Of a stretch of 64,000 nucleotides of DNA, positions 17,899-26,660 are shown piece by piece. A program made the position numbers and the translations under genes. Position 1 is the first letter of the stretch, and each line of letters opens with the position of its first letter. The stretch comes from M3007 sp964621185 (lineage in GTDB: Bacteria; Bacteroidota; Bacteroidia; Chitinophagales; Saprospiraceae). The notes beneath the pieces are model-generated. The model was given only the letters and a program-made list of their open reading frames with translations. It was not told the origin of the DNA and did not search any database. Location: the NCBI GenBank assembly GCA_964621185.1, contig CAZULM010000022.1, forward strand, positions 1 to 64,000, written 5' to 3'.

Positions 17899-20166
17899 TT
17901 ACCGCAATAAGGTGACCTGGCCCTTTTTTGTCCCTTTTTCCCCGTTTGTCAATTCGTACACCAGCACATACAGGTACACGTCCGATGCTAACGGAACGCT
18001 GCCGAACAAGCGCCCGTCCCAACCTTCATTTGGGAGGTAGGAGTCAAACACCCTTTCGCCCCAGCGGTCATAAACAGCCAGTCGGTAGTCGAGGAAGATA
18101 TTGCCCTTGAAAACGGGTTTGAACACGTCGTTGGCCTGGTCGCCGTTGGGGGTAAAGGCGTTGGGCATGTCAAATTTGACTTCTGGCCGGATATTCACTT
18201 TCAGGGTTGCCGTATCGCTGCAGCCATGCGCATCGGTGCCGACAACGGTGAAAACAGTGGTTGTATCGGCAGTGAATACCGGGCCTGGGCAATTAGCGCA
18301 GCTCAAAGAACCCGCAGGTGACCATACGTAGTTTTGTGCGCCCACTGCGGCGAGCGGCACCTGTTCACCGATGCTGGCACTGTCTGGCCCGGTCGCCGAG
18401 ACCTGCGGCTGCGGGAAAAGCGCGATCAAAAAGGTATCGGTGCTGCCATCACATATCCCGCCCTGTTGGTACAATACCTGGTAGTTGCCCGCCATCAGGC
18501 CAAGGGGATCAAAAACCCCGTTCCCATCCACGCAGTTGCCACAATTGGCGCTCCAGCTGCCACCGCTCGGCGAGGGCGGGCTCAGGTGTATCGTATCTGA
18601 CACAGGCAAGCAAAGCTCAATAGATTGCGTGGAGCCTTCCTGGGCGGGCGCAGCTTTCAGCACCTTGACGCTGCAATCTTCCTTTATCTCCAAAAATTGG
18701 TTGGTCGGTACGTTTGTGCGCACACAAACCTTGCCAGAGGGCCACTGCACCAGCAGCGAGTCGATCATGGCCGCGTCGCCGCAGCCGAAATGCTGCCACA
18801 TCGGGTTGGTGCCGGTGGCGGCAGTCTGGGCGGATATTTGGCGCATTTGCCATACCGCACTGCCGTTGATGCTCGCTTTGGCCCGGATGGTGGCGCCGAT
18901 GGCTGCTTGGTTGGATTGCTGGCCAACACATTTTATTTCCAGCCAGGCAGTACACGGCTCGCCCAGGTTTTTGAAAAAAAGGTCGGGCGAGGCATCGGGT
19001 TGTGTGATGTGCAGGTCGAGCCAGCCATCCATATCGTAATCGACCCATACGATGCCGTTGCTGTTGGAGCCGTTGGTGGCGGTAGGGAAAAGGGTGGGAT
19101 ACTCGGCTGTAATATCTGTCAGGTTGCCTTTCCCGTCGTTTTCCCAAAAACGGCTGTCGGTGCCCCAAAAGCCGATGGTGACCAGGTCCTGGTCGCCGTC
19201 GTTGTCGAAATCGCCCCAGTTGGAGGACCAGGAAGTGTGGTTGAGCGCCCCCACCGTCTTGCTGGCAAAAGTTCCGTTGCCGTTGTTGAGGTGCAACATA
19301 TCCTGCCCGAATTGGTGGCAGACAAACAGGTCGAGCCAGCCATCGTTGTTGACGTCAACCCAGTTGGCGGAACGGGCGTTCTGGGTGCTGGTAATCACGG
19401 TTCCGGCGGCGGCCATTTTGGTAAAAGTGCCGTCGCTGTTGTTGCGGAAGAGGTTGTTGTTGCCCGGCGCGGTAGGGCCAATCTGGTAATTAACCACGAA
19501 GATATCCTGGTCGCCGTCGTTGTCGTAATCGCCCCAGAAACCGCCAGAAGTCCAGGCCAGGTCGTTGACCAAAGCCCCTGTTGTCACTTCCACGAAGTTG
19601 CCGTTGCCCGTATTGCGGTACAGCTTGTTCTTTAGGTCGTTCCAGCGCGGGATGAACAGGTCCACCCAGCCGTCGTTGTTGTAGTCGGCCCAACTGACGG
19701 TGCCTTCGTAGGGCTGTGCCACATTGGGTGTAGCGCCGGAAGCGTTGTTGAGAACCAGGCTGGCGCCCCCATTGTTCAGCCACAATTCGTTGATACCGTT
19801 GTTGTTCCAGGTTGCGCCGATGTACAGGTCGAGGTCTCCGTCGTTGTCCACATCGGCCCAGCCGTGGCGCATGGGGTTTTTCTGGGTGCTGTTGAGCAGC
19901 ATGGTGTTGCTGAAATTGCCACTGCCGTCGTTCAGAAAAATAGCCGAGCGGTTCACAAAATTGGGGAACGTGCCGCCTGCGCCCGTGACGCAAACATCCA
20001 GGTCGTTGTCGTTGTCCACGTCAACCCAGGAGACCCCGTTGAGGTAAGAATCGCTGTCGAGGAAGGGCAGGGCAGACAAGGTTTGGAACGTGATTTGTGC
20101 CTGGCTGCTGCTGGCCATTGACAAAGCAAGGCAAAACAAGGATGATCGAATGGAAATAGGCATCAT
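17899..20166 (-). CDS. Secreted FG-GAP/ASPIC-UnbV protein with gliding-type T9SS domain
   Basis: The 755-residue protein has a signal peptide (to about SSSQA, residue 23). It continues with a run of FG-GAP/VCBS repeats carrying D-N-D-x-D calcium loops (for example DVDNDNDLDVCV, DYDNDGDQDIFV). An ASPIC/UnbV domain follows around residues 410-490 (AIGATIRAKAS ... VQWPSGKV). Next is an Ig-like region with a Cys-pair motif and a gliding-motility-associated C-terminal domain starting near FDMPNAFTPNGDQANDVF. It should be exported through the type IX system to the surface or medium, possibly as an adhesin or glycan/protein binder. It is convergent with the neighbouring giant FG-GAP protein, 4 bp between stops. 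The two share architecture but not close sequence. Confidence 0.9.
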   Translation of the reverse strand: MMPISIRSSLFCLALSMASSSQAQITFQTLSALPFLDSDSYLNGVSWVDVDNDNDLDVCVTGAGGTFPNFVNRSAIFLNDGSGNFSNTMLLNSTQKNPMRHGWADVDNDGDLDLYIGATWNNNGINELWLNNGGASLVLNNASGATPNVAQPYEGTVSWADYNNDGWVDLFIPRWNDLKNKLYRNTGNGNFVEVTTGALVNDLAWTSGGFWGDYDNDGDQDIFVVNYQIGPTAPGNNNLFRNNSDGTFTKMAAAGTVITSTQNARSANWVDVNNDGWLDLFVCHQFGQDMLHLNNGNGTFASKTVGALNHTSWSSNWGDFDNDGDQDLVTIGFWGTDSRFWENDGKGNLTDITAEYPTLFPTATNGSNSNGIVWVDYDMDGWLDLHITQPDASPDLFFKNLGEPCTAWLEIKCVGQQSNQAAIGATIRAKASINGSAVWQMRQISAQTAATGTNPMWQHFGCGDAAMIDSLLVQWPSGKVCVRTNVPTNQFLEIKEDCSVKVLKAAPAQEGSTQSIELCLPVSDTIHLSPPSPSGGSWSANCGNCVDGNGVFDPLGLMAGNYQVLYQQGGICDGSTDTFLIALFPQPQVSATGPDSASIGEQVPLAAVGAQNYVWSPAGSLSCANCPGPVFTADTTTVFTVVGTDAHGCSDTATLKVNIRPEVKFDMPNAFTPNGDQANDVFKPVFKGNIFLDYRLAVYDRWGERVFDSYLPNEGWDGRLFGSVPLASDVYLYVLVYELTNGEKGTKKGQVTLLR

Positions 20167-20270
20167 AATGTGTTTTTGTTGACGAAAAAGCGCAAATGAG
20201 GGACGTTAGCCCCGAAAACCTTTGTAATGGCGGCGGCACGACAATAGCCCTGTTTTATTTGGACAATCTT

Positions 20271-21029
20271 TTACCCCTTCAACGCCCCCACGATCACCGA
20301 AAAATCGTCCGCTTTGAGCGAAGCGCCGCCGATCAGCCCGCCGTCCACGTCCGGGCAGGAAAAAAGCTCTGCCGCGTTCTGGGCGTTGCAGGAGCCGCCG
20401 TACAGGATGGTGGTGGCGTCGGCAATGGCCTTTCCGTATTTTTTGGAGATCAGGACGCGGATGGCGTGGTGCATGTCCTGCGCCTGCTGGCTGCTGGCGG
20501 TGCGGCCGGTACCAATGGCCCAGATCGGCTCATACGCGATCACCACTTTTTTGAAATCTTCCACGTTGAGGTGGAAAAGGCTGGCTTTGAGCTGTTTGGC
20601 GACAAACCCGACGTGCGTGTCAACCTCCCTGACGTGTAGCGGTTCGCCACAGCAAAAGATGGGTCTCATGCCGCGGGCGAGCGTGGCATTGACCTTTGCT
20701 GCCAGCACCTCGTTTTTTTCCTTGAAATACTGCCGGCGCTCGGAGTGTCCGATGATGACAAACTCCGCGCCCGTGGAAGCGACCATGTCGGCGGAAACTT
20801 CTCCAGTGAAGGCGCCCTTGGGCTCGTGGTGGCAATTTTGAGCGGCAAGGTGGAAGTTCTTGCGCACCTTCAACATTTTCCCTACTGCGGCCAAATGGGT
20901 GAGCGGTGGGGCGACCACCACTAATCCTTTGGGCTTGTCCACTTTTTCGAGGATGGCCTTGCAGAGTTCGAGCCCCTCGTCCAGGGTCGTGTTCATTTTC
21001 CAGTTTCCGGCTACAATTTGCTGACGCAT
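20271..21029 (-). CDS. tpiA: Triosephosphate isomerase
   Basis: The 252-residue TIM-barrel enzyme interconverts dihydroxyacetone phosphate and glyceraldehyde 3-phosphate in glycolysis. Catalytic Lys11 is in AGNWKMN, electrophile His95 in IIGHSERR and base Glu167 in AYEPIWAIGTG. The phosphate-binding glycines are in ILYGGSCNAQN and DGGLIGGASL. The start MRQQIVAGNWKMN at 21027-21029 matches the family; the upstream extension is not coding. It is divergent from the mutarotase gene. Confidence 0.98.
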   Translation of the reverse strand: MRQQIVAGNWKMNTTLDEGLELCKAILEKVDKPKGLVVVAPPLTHLAAVGKMLKVRKNFHLAAQNCHHEPKGAFTGEVSADMVASTGAEFVIIGHSERRQYFKEKNEVLAAKVNATLARGMRPIFCCGEPLHVREVDTHVGFVAKQLKASLFHLNVEDFKKVVIAYEPIWAIGTGRTASSQQAQDMHHAIRVLISKKYGKAIADATTILYGGSCNAQNAAELFSCPDVDGGLIGGASLKADDFSVIVGALKG

Positions 21030-21076
21030 AGGGACTTGTGTTTTTTTTGTTGTTTTGCTGTTGCAGATTTGATGGC

Positions 21077-21084
21077 CAAAAATA
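21077..21084 (-). promoter_or_regulatory. Candidate -7 element TATTTTTG for tpiA
   Basis: On the minus strand, an 8/8 match to TAnnTTTG lies 47 bp upstream of the tpiA start codon. No -33 TTTG at normal spacing. Confidence 0.4.
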
Positions 21085-21156
21085 CAACAAGGGGGCGTAC
21101 TCCAGGCCAAGCGCCCTAACTTTCGCCCATCGCATTTAACAAAACCCGACTTTCCC

Positions 21157-21486
21157 ATGCAGCGATTTTGCCTTGCCCTCGACCTGAAACCCGACCCAGA
21201 ACTGATCGCCGAATATGAGTCTTACCACCGCGCGGTGTGGCCCGAAATCATCGCCAGCATCCGGGCTGCCGGGATACAGCGCCTGGAGATTTACCGGATA
21301 GAACAGCGGCTGTTCATGGTTTTGGAGGCAAACGAATCCTTTTCATTTGAAAAAAAAGCAACAGCAGACGCAGCAAACCCAAAAGTCCAGGAATGGGAAG
21401 CGCTGATGTGGCGCTACCAACAGGCGCTGCCCTCGGCCAAGCCAGGAGAAAAATGGGTGTTGATGAAGAGGATATTCAGCCTCTGA
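21157..21486 (+). CDS. rhaM: L-rhamnose mutarotase-like protein
   Basis: The 109-residue protein is a dimeric alpha/beta-barrel-type mutarotase that interconverts the alpha and beta anomers of a deoxy sugar. The family features seen are the start RFCLALDLKPDPELIAEYESYHRAVWPEI, with the active-site His (HRAVWPE), GIQRLEIYRI, the hydrophobic strand RLFMVLEANE, and the WEALM and WVLMKRIFSL ends. It could act on L-fucose rather than L-rhamnose, since the two families are close. No rhamnose isomerase, kinase or aldolase is in the window, so the gene is isolated from a pathway cluster. It is divergent from tpiA and convergent with the DUF5060 hydrolase gene. Confidence 0.85.
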   Translation: MQRFCLALDLKPDPELIAEYESYHRAVWPEIIASIRAAGIQRLEIYRIEQRLFMVLEANESFSFEKKATADAANPKVQEWEALMWRYQQALPSAKPGEKWVLMKRIFSL

Positions 21487-21502
21487 TGTACAAGGTGCTT
21501 GG

Positions 21503-23935
21503 TCAACTGCCTGTTATGACCAAGCCTTTTGTCACAAATGGGCCTGCTCCTCCCTCAACTTTGAGCCAATAAAAACCGCTCGGCAAACTTCCGGGAAGGC
21601 GGATAAGCAACTGCGAATTGGATACCCACTGCGCATAAACATGCAAGACCCTACCGGTCATGTCCAATAAGCTGCACGTCAGCTCACCCCCCTCTATATC
21701 GGGCAAGTCCAAGGTCAGCAAAGCCCCAGGCGCCGCCGGGCTGGGCGATACCTTGAAATCCAGAGCTTGGGCAATTTCCGAGATGCCGACACTTTGCTTC
21801 TCCAAGGTAAAAGCCATGTCCCAGGATAGGGTAGGGAGGGCTATGGTCAGGGTTCCGTTGGCAGCCACCACAGGGCTTGCAGCCGTCACAGCCCCCGTGA
21901 GGCAGTTGTAATAGCGGATGCTGTAATTGCCGTTGGTTACGTTCGGCACCGTAAGCATAGCCCCCGTTACGGCAGGGGGCGCGCCGTTTGCCGCCACATA
22001 TTCGTGGTTGTAGCGGTTGCTCAGCACCCAACCCGCCAATTTGTCCTGGTTGGCCGATTTCAGCAGGTAAGCATCAACCCCGTTGCCCAGCCCGGAGAAA
22101 GTGTAGCTGGAAATGGTGATCCAATCGGTACCTGTGTTGTCCACTTTTATGCTGTGCTGCCCGGCCGGCACGTTGATGGTATAGGTCTGGTTTGTGGAAG
22201 CCGATTGCTCCAGTAGCTTCACGCCGTCGAGCCAGATCGCGATTTTTGGGGCCTGCCCCGTTTCGGAAGCCGTTTTTACCTTGAAAGTGCCATTGGCGGG
22301 GTAATTCACGTAAAAAACAGGCGGCCTCCTGTACTGTGTGTTCCATACCGAACCGTACAGGTATTGCCCCAAGCTCACGCCAGCGGGCGTCACCGTCCCG
22401 TTGGCTATCGTAATTGAGGTGTCGGAAAGGGCGCCCCAACCCTGGGTAGGCTGCAACACCAGGTCTGCTGGCGCCCCGGCAACAGTTGCCGCAGCTGGCT
22501 GCATGATGGCGTTTTTGAAGGGCACCAAGGCTGCTACCGTGCTCAGGGGGCTGAAATGGTAGTACAGGTTTTTGGGCGCGATGTAGCTGTCCCACCACCA
22601 GCTCAGCCCCGTACCCAGGCCGCCGCCGAACAGGGTGGCCCAAAGGGCGTTGTGGAAATAGATGCCGTTCGGGTCGAGGTTGCCAAGCTGGTCGCCGGAG
22701 CCGGTCAGACCGAATTCTCCATTGAGGTTTGGCTTGTCAAAATCCATGAGGTATTTGCGGGTGCCGCCGACTAAGGCGCGCTCGAGGTTTGCCGTATTGA
22801 TGTAGTAATGCGTCTGGGTGAAATCGATGTCTGGCTGGTTCCAAACCTGCGGGTCGTAGAAATCCTGGGCATAGCTGCTGGAAACAAGGTGTTTATACGG
22901 GTCGATCTGTTTCAGGTAGGCGGCCATTTCCTGGTGCCAGCTGGCAACATCGCTTTTTCGCTGCGCGAACTGGTCGGTCCAGTCCACCTCGTTGAAAAGC
23001 TCCCAGTTGAGGATGCTGCGGGCATAGCCCCAACGGGCCACGATGTAGCGCAGGCGGTTTTTCACGTGGCTTCTGGCGCTGGCATTGGTGAAGAAGTCCC
23101 AGGTGTTGGCGCAGGGGCCGCCATTGGCAGCGTTGTAGGGGCTGTTGACCCATTCCGGGTTCACCTGCGTGGACACTTGCCCGTGGTTGTGCAGGCAAAG
23201 CTGCACATAGACTCCCGTTTCTGCGCAGAAATCGAACATCCAATCCTGGTAGAAGCCGCTTGTCTGCTTGTATTGCCGCAGCCCGGTGTAGCCGCTCACG
23301 CCGTTCTTCCATTCGATGCCGAGCCCCCAGCTGCACTGCCAGAGCCGGAAGAAGTTGCCGCCGTTGTCGGTCAGGTGGGTGAGCCAGTTGTTGTAATCCA
23401 CATATGGGTTGCCGTTCTGCCAGCCGATGTTTTCTCCGACCGTTATCAACTGTTCCCCGTTGTCGAGGTGCAGGTAATTGCTTTGGTTTCCGCGCACGAA
23501 GCCCTTGTTTTTGGGGCTTGTAACGGGCATCACTTGGAAAGTTTGTTCAGGGTAGGCGCCGGTGCCGGAGGCATTGGTGCAGGAAAGCGTATATTTCCAG
23601 GCGCCGGTTTGGTTCGGCGAGAATCGGACCTTGAAATTGCCGTTACCGACCGGGCTCAAGGCGCCTGTTTGTGCGTTGGCGAGCACGTAATCTTGCATAT
23701 AAAAGCCGTCAACGGCAGTAGTCTGGCCATCTGGCGCCGTAAAAACAGCGGCAACCCTGATCTCGTCATAGTTATAAGGGTTGTTCCAATTGGCTGTGAT
23801 GCCGAGCTTCACCTCGAACTTGCCCCATTTTTCTACGGTGGAAGACACTGGGGTCGCGCTGCTGATGACGGGCGCCTGCGCCTCGAGCAGGGAATTGGCA
23901 GAAATGAGCAAGAGGGCTGTGTAAATTTTTTTCAT
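21503..23935 (-). CDS. Secreted DUF5060-type glycoside hydrolase (clan GH-A-like) with T9SS domain
   Basis: The 810-residue protein has a signal peptide (MKKIYTALLLISANSLLEAQ). A DUF5060-like beta-sandwich follows (about 35-135). The TIM-barrel catalytic domain has NWELFNEVDW (acid/base Glu316 in an NE pair) and NLNGEFGL (nucleophile candidate Glu407), the two carboxylates of clan GH-A. A beta-sandwich region of about residues 520-630 that looks carbohydrate-binding, and a type IX sorting domain (SPSPAAPGALLTLDLPD ... LPSGFYWLKVEGG), complete it. It should hydrolyse a polysaccharide outside the cell; the substrate is not known. Start 23933-23935 is set by the signal peptide. It follows the ubiX gene in the same direction, and converges on rhaM. 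Confidence 0.88.
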   Translation of the reverse strand: MKKIYTALLLISANSLLEAQAPVISSATPVSSTVEKWGKFEVKLGITANWNNPYNYDEIRVAAVFTAPDGQTTAVDGFYMQDYVLANAQTGALSPVGNGNFKVRFSPNQTGAWKYTLSCTNASGTGAYPEQTFQVMPVTSPKNKGFVRGNQSNYLHLDNGEQLITVGENIGWQNGNPYVDYNNWLTHLTDNGGNFFRLWQCSWGLGIEWKNGVSGYTGLRQYKQTSGFYQDWMFDFCAETGVYVQLCLHNHGQVSTQVNPEWVNSPYNAANGGPCANTWDFFTNASARSHVKNRLRYIVARWGYARSILNWELFNEVDWTDQFAQRKSDVASWHQEMAAYLKQIDPYKHLVSSSYAQDFYDPQVWNQPDIDFTQTHYYINTANLERALVGGTRKYLMDFDKPNLNGEFGLTGSGDQLGNLDPNGIYFHNALWATLFGGGLGTGLSWWWDSYIAPKNLYYHFSPLSTVAALVPFKNAIMQPAAATVAGAPADLVLQPTQGWGALSDTSITIANGTVTPAGVSLGQYLYGSVWNTQYRRPPVFYVNYPANGTFKVKTASETGQAPKIAIWLDGVKLLEQSASTNQTYTINVPAGQHSIKVDNTGTDWITISSYTFSGLGNGVDAYLLKSANQDKLAGWVLSNRYNHEYVAANGAPPAVTGAMLTVPNVTNGNYSIRYYNCLTGAVTAASPVVAANGTLTIALPTLSWDMAFTLEKQSVGISEIAQALDFKVSPSPAAPGALLTLDLPDIEGGELTCSLLDMTGRVLHVYAQWVSNSQLLIRLPGSLPSGFYWLKVEGGAGPFVTKGLVITGS

Positions 23936-23976
23936 AACGGTTGTTGGTTGTTTTAAAATGGTAAATTGCCCATTCA

Positions 23977-24534
23977 TCATTCCCTCCATCGATAGCTTTC
24001 CAATTCAAAGCCCGCCAAATCCAGCACACGGTCTATAACGGTGGCAACTGCGGCTTCAATATCTGCCGGTTGGGAATAAAATGAAGGGCAAGCGGGTGCA
24101 ATGATGCCGCCCGCTTCCGTCACGGTTTTCATATTGTTGATGTGGACCAGGCTCAGGGGCGTGTCGCGGGTGACGAGGATGAGCCGCCGGCGCTCTTTGA
24201 GCGCTACGTCGGCGGCGCGGCTGATGAGGTCATTGCTCACCCCGGTAGCAATCCTGGCCAACATTCCCATCGAGCAGGGGCAAACGATCACGGTGTCATA
24301 CTTGGCCGAACCAGAGGCGAATGGGGCGAAAAAGTCGTTTTTTTCGTAAAATTGGAAGGGGTAATTTGAAAAATCTGGCGAACCGATTTCCAGCTCCCAA
24401 TTGAGTTTGGCATTTTCGGACAATACCACACCTACTGCAGCTGTCTGCGCCTGCAAAACCGAGAGTTTGTCCAACAAGATTTTTGCATAAACCGCTCCTG
24501 AGGAGCCTGCAATGGCAACTACTACTTTTTTCAT
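23977..24534 (-). CDS. ubiX: Flavin prenyltransferase UbiX
   Basis: The 185-residue protein joins dimethylallyl phosphate to FMN to make prenylated FMN, the cofactor of UbiD-type decarboxylases. The N-terminus KKVVVAIAGSSGAVYAKILLDKL is the family FMN loop. CPCSMGMLARIATGVSNDLISRAADVALKERR is the central motif, and LVTRDTPLSLVHINNM with the PACPSFYSQP active-site segment completes it. Normal length. No ubiD-like gene is nearby. It sits between the cytochrome cluster and the glycoside hydrolase in one direction (43 bp and 41 bp gaps). Confidence 0.95.
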   Translation of the reverse strand: MKKVVVAIAGSSGAVYAKILLDKLSVLQAQTAAVGVVLSENAKLNWELEIGSPDFSNYPFQFYEKNDFFAPFASGSAKYDTVIVCPCSMGMLARIATGVSNDLISRAADVALKERRRLILVTRDTPLSLVHINNMKTVTEAGGIIAPACPSFYSQPADIEAAVATVIDRVLDLAGFELESYRWRE

Positions 24535-24577
24535 GGACAGATAACCTGATAGGTTCGGAAAAGTTGTCCCGGGAAAA

Positions 24578-26614
24578 TCATTCCACCGTAATTTCGTCAA
24601 CAAATATCCAACACTTTTGGCCTTTCCCGGGATGCCACGTCGGGTTTTTCAGCGGACTTTCTACTTTTACCCGCACAAAACGAGCTTGAACGGTTTGAGG
24701 AAAATGGCAGCCCAACAAATGGGTTTTTTGCTCGCCCATGTTGCTGTTTGGCGGAAACTGCTTTTTGCCCTGGTGCAAGAATTTATTCCCGTCAACGGAT
24801 GTCAAAACCTCGATTGCCGTTGGCTTAAAAATCCAGGGGCCATTATTTTCCAGGCAATGGACGAACACCTTGTTGATGGCCTTGGCGTCTCCCAAGTCGA
24901 GCGTTGCATCAAGGTGCTCTCCCTCAAAACCGAGCCAGGTGTCGGCCCCCTGGGCATCCGCGATGACGCCATCAATCAGGGATGCGGCGCCCTTGGCAGG
25001 GTATTTGGGCGATGGCGGATTCAACAGGGAAGCCTTTGCGATGCCGAACTTTTTCTTGACAAAAACCGCTTCGACAATAGGGGAGTTGTTCCATCCTGAT
25101 TTGGCGGCGAATGCCCGGACATGCGCAGTATTGTCCAGCACAATTTTATCTTTGTATTTAGGCGACTGAGTGGTTGGCGAGGCGGCTTCTGAGAGGGTGT
25201 AATAAATATCGACGCCTTTGAACGGGAAGCTCAATTCCACCTGCATGGTGTCCTCAAAAAAGGAGCGCCCGTACAGCAATTTCGGGCTTCGCAGGGTGAG
25301 GGTTTGGCCCTGGTCAATGGCCGTGCCCGATTCAATTTTAAGCTTTGGGAACTGTTTTTGCCATGCTGCGACAGCCTGTGCCGTTGTTTCTGTTTGCCAA
25401 AGGTACAAGGCCCTTAACTGGGCAAGTTTAGGCAGGATGGCCTCCAACCCATTGTCCACCAACGTATTGGTCAGATTGACGGATTCCAGGTAGGATGATT
25501 TTTCCAAAAAAGGCAACACTGCGCTCGACACCTTGGTGTGGGCAAGGTTGATCTTGATCAGGTGCGGGAAATGCCTGGATGCAAGCGCTTTGTCGCCCAG
25601 CTCAGAATGCGAGAGGTCCAAGTCGATTACTTGCTCAGCGACAGATTCTAGGGCTCCCCAGTGCTGGGGGCTGAGCTTTTTTTGCCCTGCTAAGGAAACA
25701 ACAAGCCAGGGCTGGTCTGGCGCCAGGGCTTGAACGCCGATGTGCAATGCCCGCAATTTTTCGATAGCCTGGGGGCTTGCATTGGGCACTTCTATGGAAA
25801 AAACCGGGTTCGCTGGCGGGGTTTGGGCTTCCGCCAGGATTTGTTGTAATGCCTCGGGCATTGGTTTGTCCCGAACCAATGCTTGAAAATCTGCACCTGT
25901 TTCTATCCACCATTGCAGCAGCTCGACTTCTAAATCGCTCAATTGGGGCTTCCCGGAAGGTGGCATGTGGTCGTCGTGGTGCATCGGCAAGCGGATGCGC
26001 AGGAGCATCATGCTGCTGTCTGGTTGCCCTGGCAATATTATTTTCCCGTGCTTCCCACCGGCCATAATGCCTTCTTCAGTGGTCAACAAGAGCTTCCCCT
26101 TCTGTTTTTCAGGCCGATGGCACGACACACATTTTTTCTGCAAAATGGGCTGGACGATGTTTTTAAAGATGGGCGTTTCAGGGCTGAACACTTGTGATGA
26201 AGCTCCTTTTGTTGGCTTTTCCGCAGTTTTTTCGGCAAACAAATACTCGGCACCGTGCGTCAGGCTGCCGCCAAAATGCCCCGTTGCCGTCAGCGCCAAA
26301 ATGGCAAGCGAGAAAAGTGGAAAGTACCAACGGCTGTGCCGCAGCGCCCAAACCAAGCCAAAGAGTCCAACAGTGCCGATGCCCCACCAGCGGTGCTTTC
26401 CCACCAGCCCCTCCTCATAGCCGCCCGTGGCGGCCAAGGCCCAACCGCTTGCGGCACTCAGCGCTGCTGCCACAAATCCCAGCGTTATGGCCATGCGGAT
26501 GGCAGGCTTCAACTGCCATTGGTTAAACCAGCGCGCCATACATTCCAACACAAAAGCCAGGAGCAGAATCCCGATGGGCAGGTGGACGAGCAATGGGTGA
26601 AAGTGGCCAAACAT
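24578..26614 (-). CDS. Membrane PSCyt1-type cytochrome with LRR, chitobiase-C and discoidin-like domains
   Basis: The 678-residue protein begins with HPLLVHLPIG and four membrane helices (about 7-115), resembling DUF2231-type membrane domains. A planctomycete-type cytochrome domain follows, with CVSCH (162-166, covalent heme) and MPPSGKPQLS (217-226), whose Met is the likely axial ligand. Next come a leucine-rich-repeat-like region (about 320-440, DLDLSHSELGDKAL), a chitobiase/hexosaminidase C-terminal-type domain (about 465-545) and a discoidin-like C-terminal domain ending FVDEITVE. The heme domain is on the periplasmic side by inference. The last ~220 residues are related to the whole of the neighbouring 258-residue protein. 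It is 46 bp after that gene in the same direction. Substrate unknown. Confidence 0.85.
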   Translation of the reverse strand: MFGHFHPLLVHLPIGILLLAFVLECMARWFNQWQLKPAIRMAITLGFVAAALSAASGWALAATGGYEEGLVGKHRWWGIGTVGLFGLVWALRHSRWYFPLFSLAILALTATGHFGGSLTHGAEYLFAEKTAEKPTKGASSQVFSPETPIFKNIVQPILQKKCVSCHRPEKQKGKLLLTTEEGIMAGGKHGKIILPGQPDSSMMLLRIRLPMHHDDHMPPSGKPQLSDLEVELLQWWIETGADFQALVRDKPMPEALQQILAEAQTPPANPVFSIEVPNASPQAIEKLRALHIGVQALAPDQPWLVVSLAGQKKLSPQHWGALESVAEQVIDLDLSHSELGDKALASRHFPHLIKINLAHTKVSSAVLPFLEKSSYLESVNLTNTLVDNGLEAILPKLAQLRALYLWQTETTAQAVAAWQKQFPKLKIESGTAIDQGQTLTLRSPKLLYGRSFFEDTMQVELSFPFKGVDIYYTLSEAASPTTQSPKYKDKIVLDNTAHVRAFAAKSGWNNSPIVEAVFVKKKFGIAKASLLNPPSPKYPAKGAASLIDGVIADAQGADTWLGFEGEHLDATLDLGDAKAINKVFVHCLENNGPWIFKPTAIEVLTSVDGNKFLHQGKKQFPPNSNMGEQKTHLLGCHFPQTVQARFVRVKVESPLKNPTWHPGKGQKCWIFVDEITVE

Positions 26615-26660
26615 TTTTTATAATGTGCTAATTAGGGAATTTGATAATTATAGGCTTGGG

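Noticed and set aside
18625..19635. 336-codon plus-strand open frame opposite the FG-GAP/ASPIC protein
   Set aside because: Mirror of regular calcium-loop repeats, which leave stop-free antisense frames.
22808..23956. 382-codon plus-strand open frame opposite the DUF5060 hydrolase
   Set aside because: Antisense to the catalytic domain with its two Glu motifs; no signal peptide or known motif in the frame.
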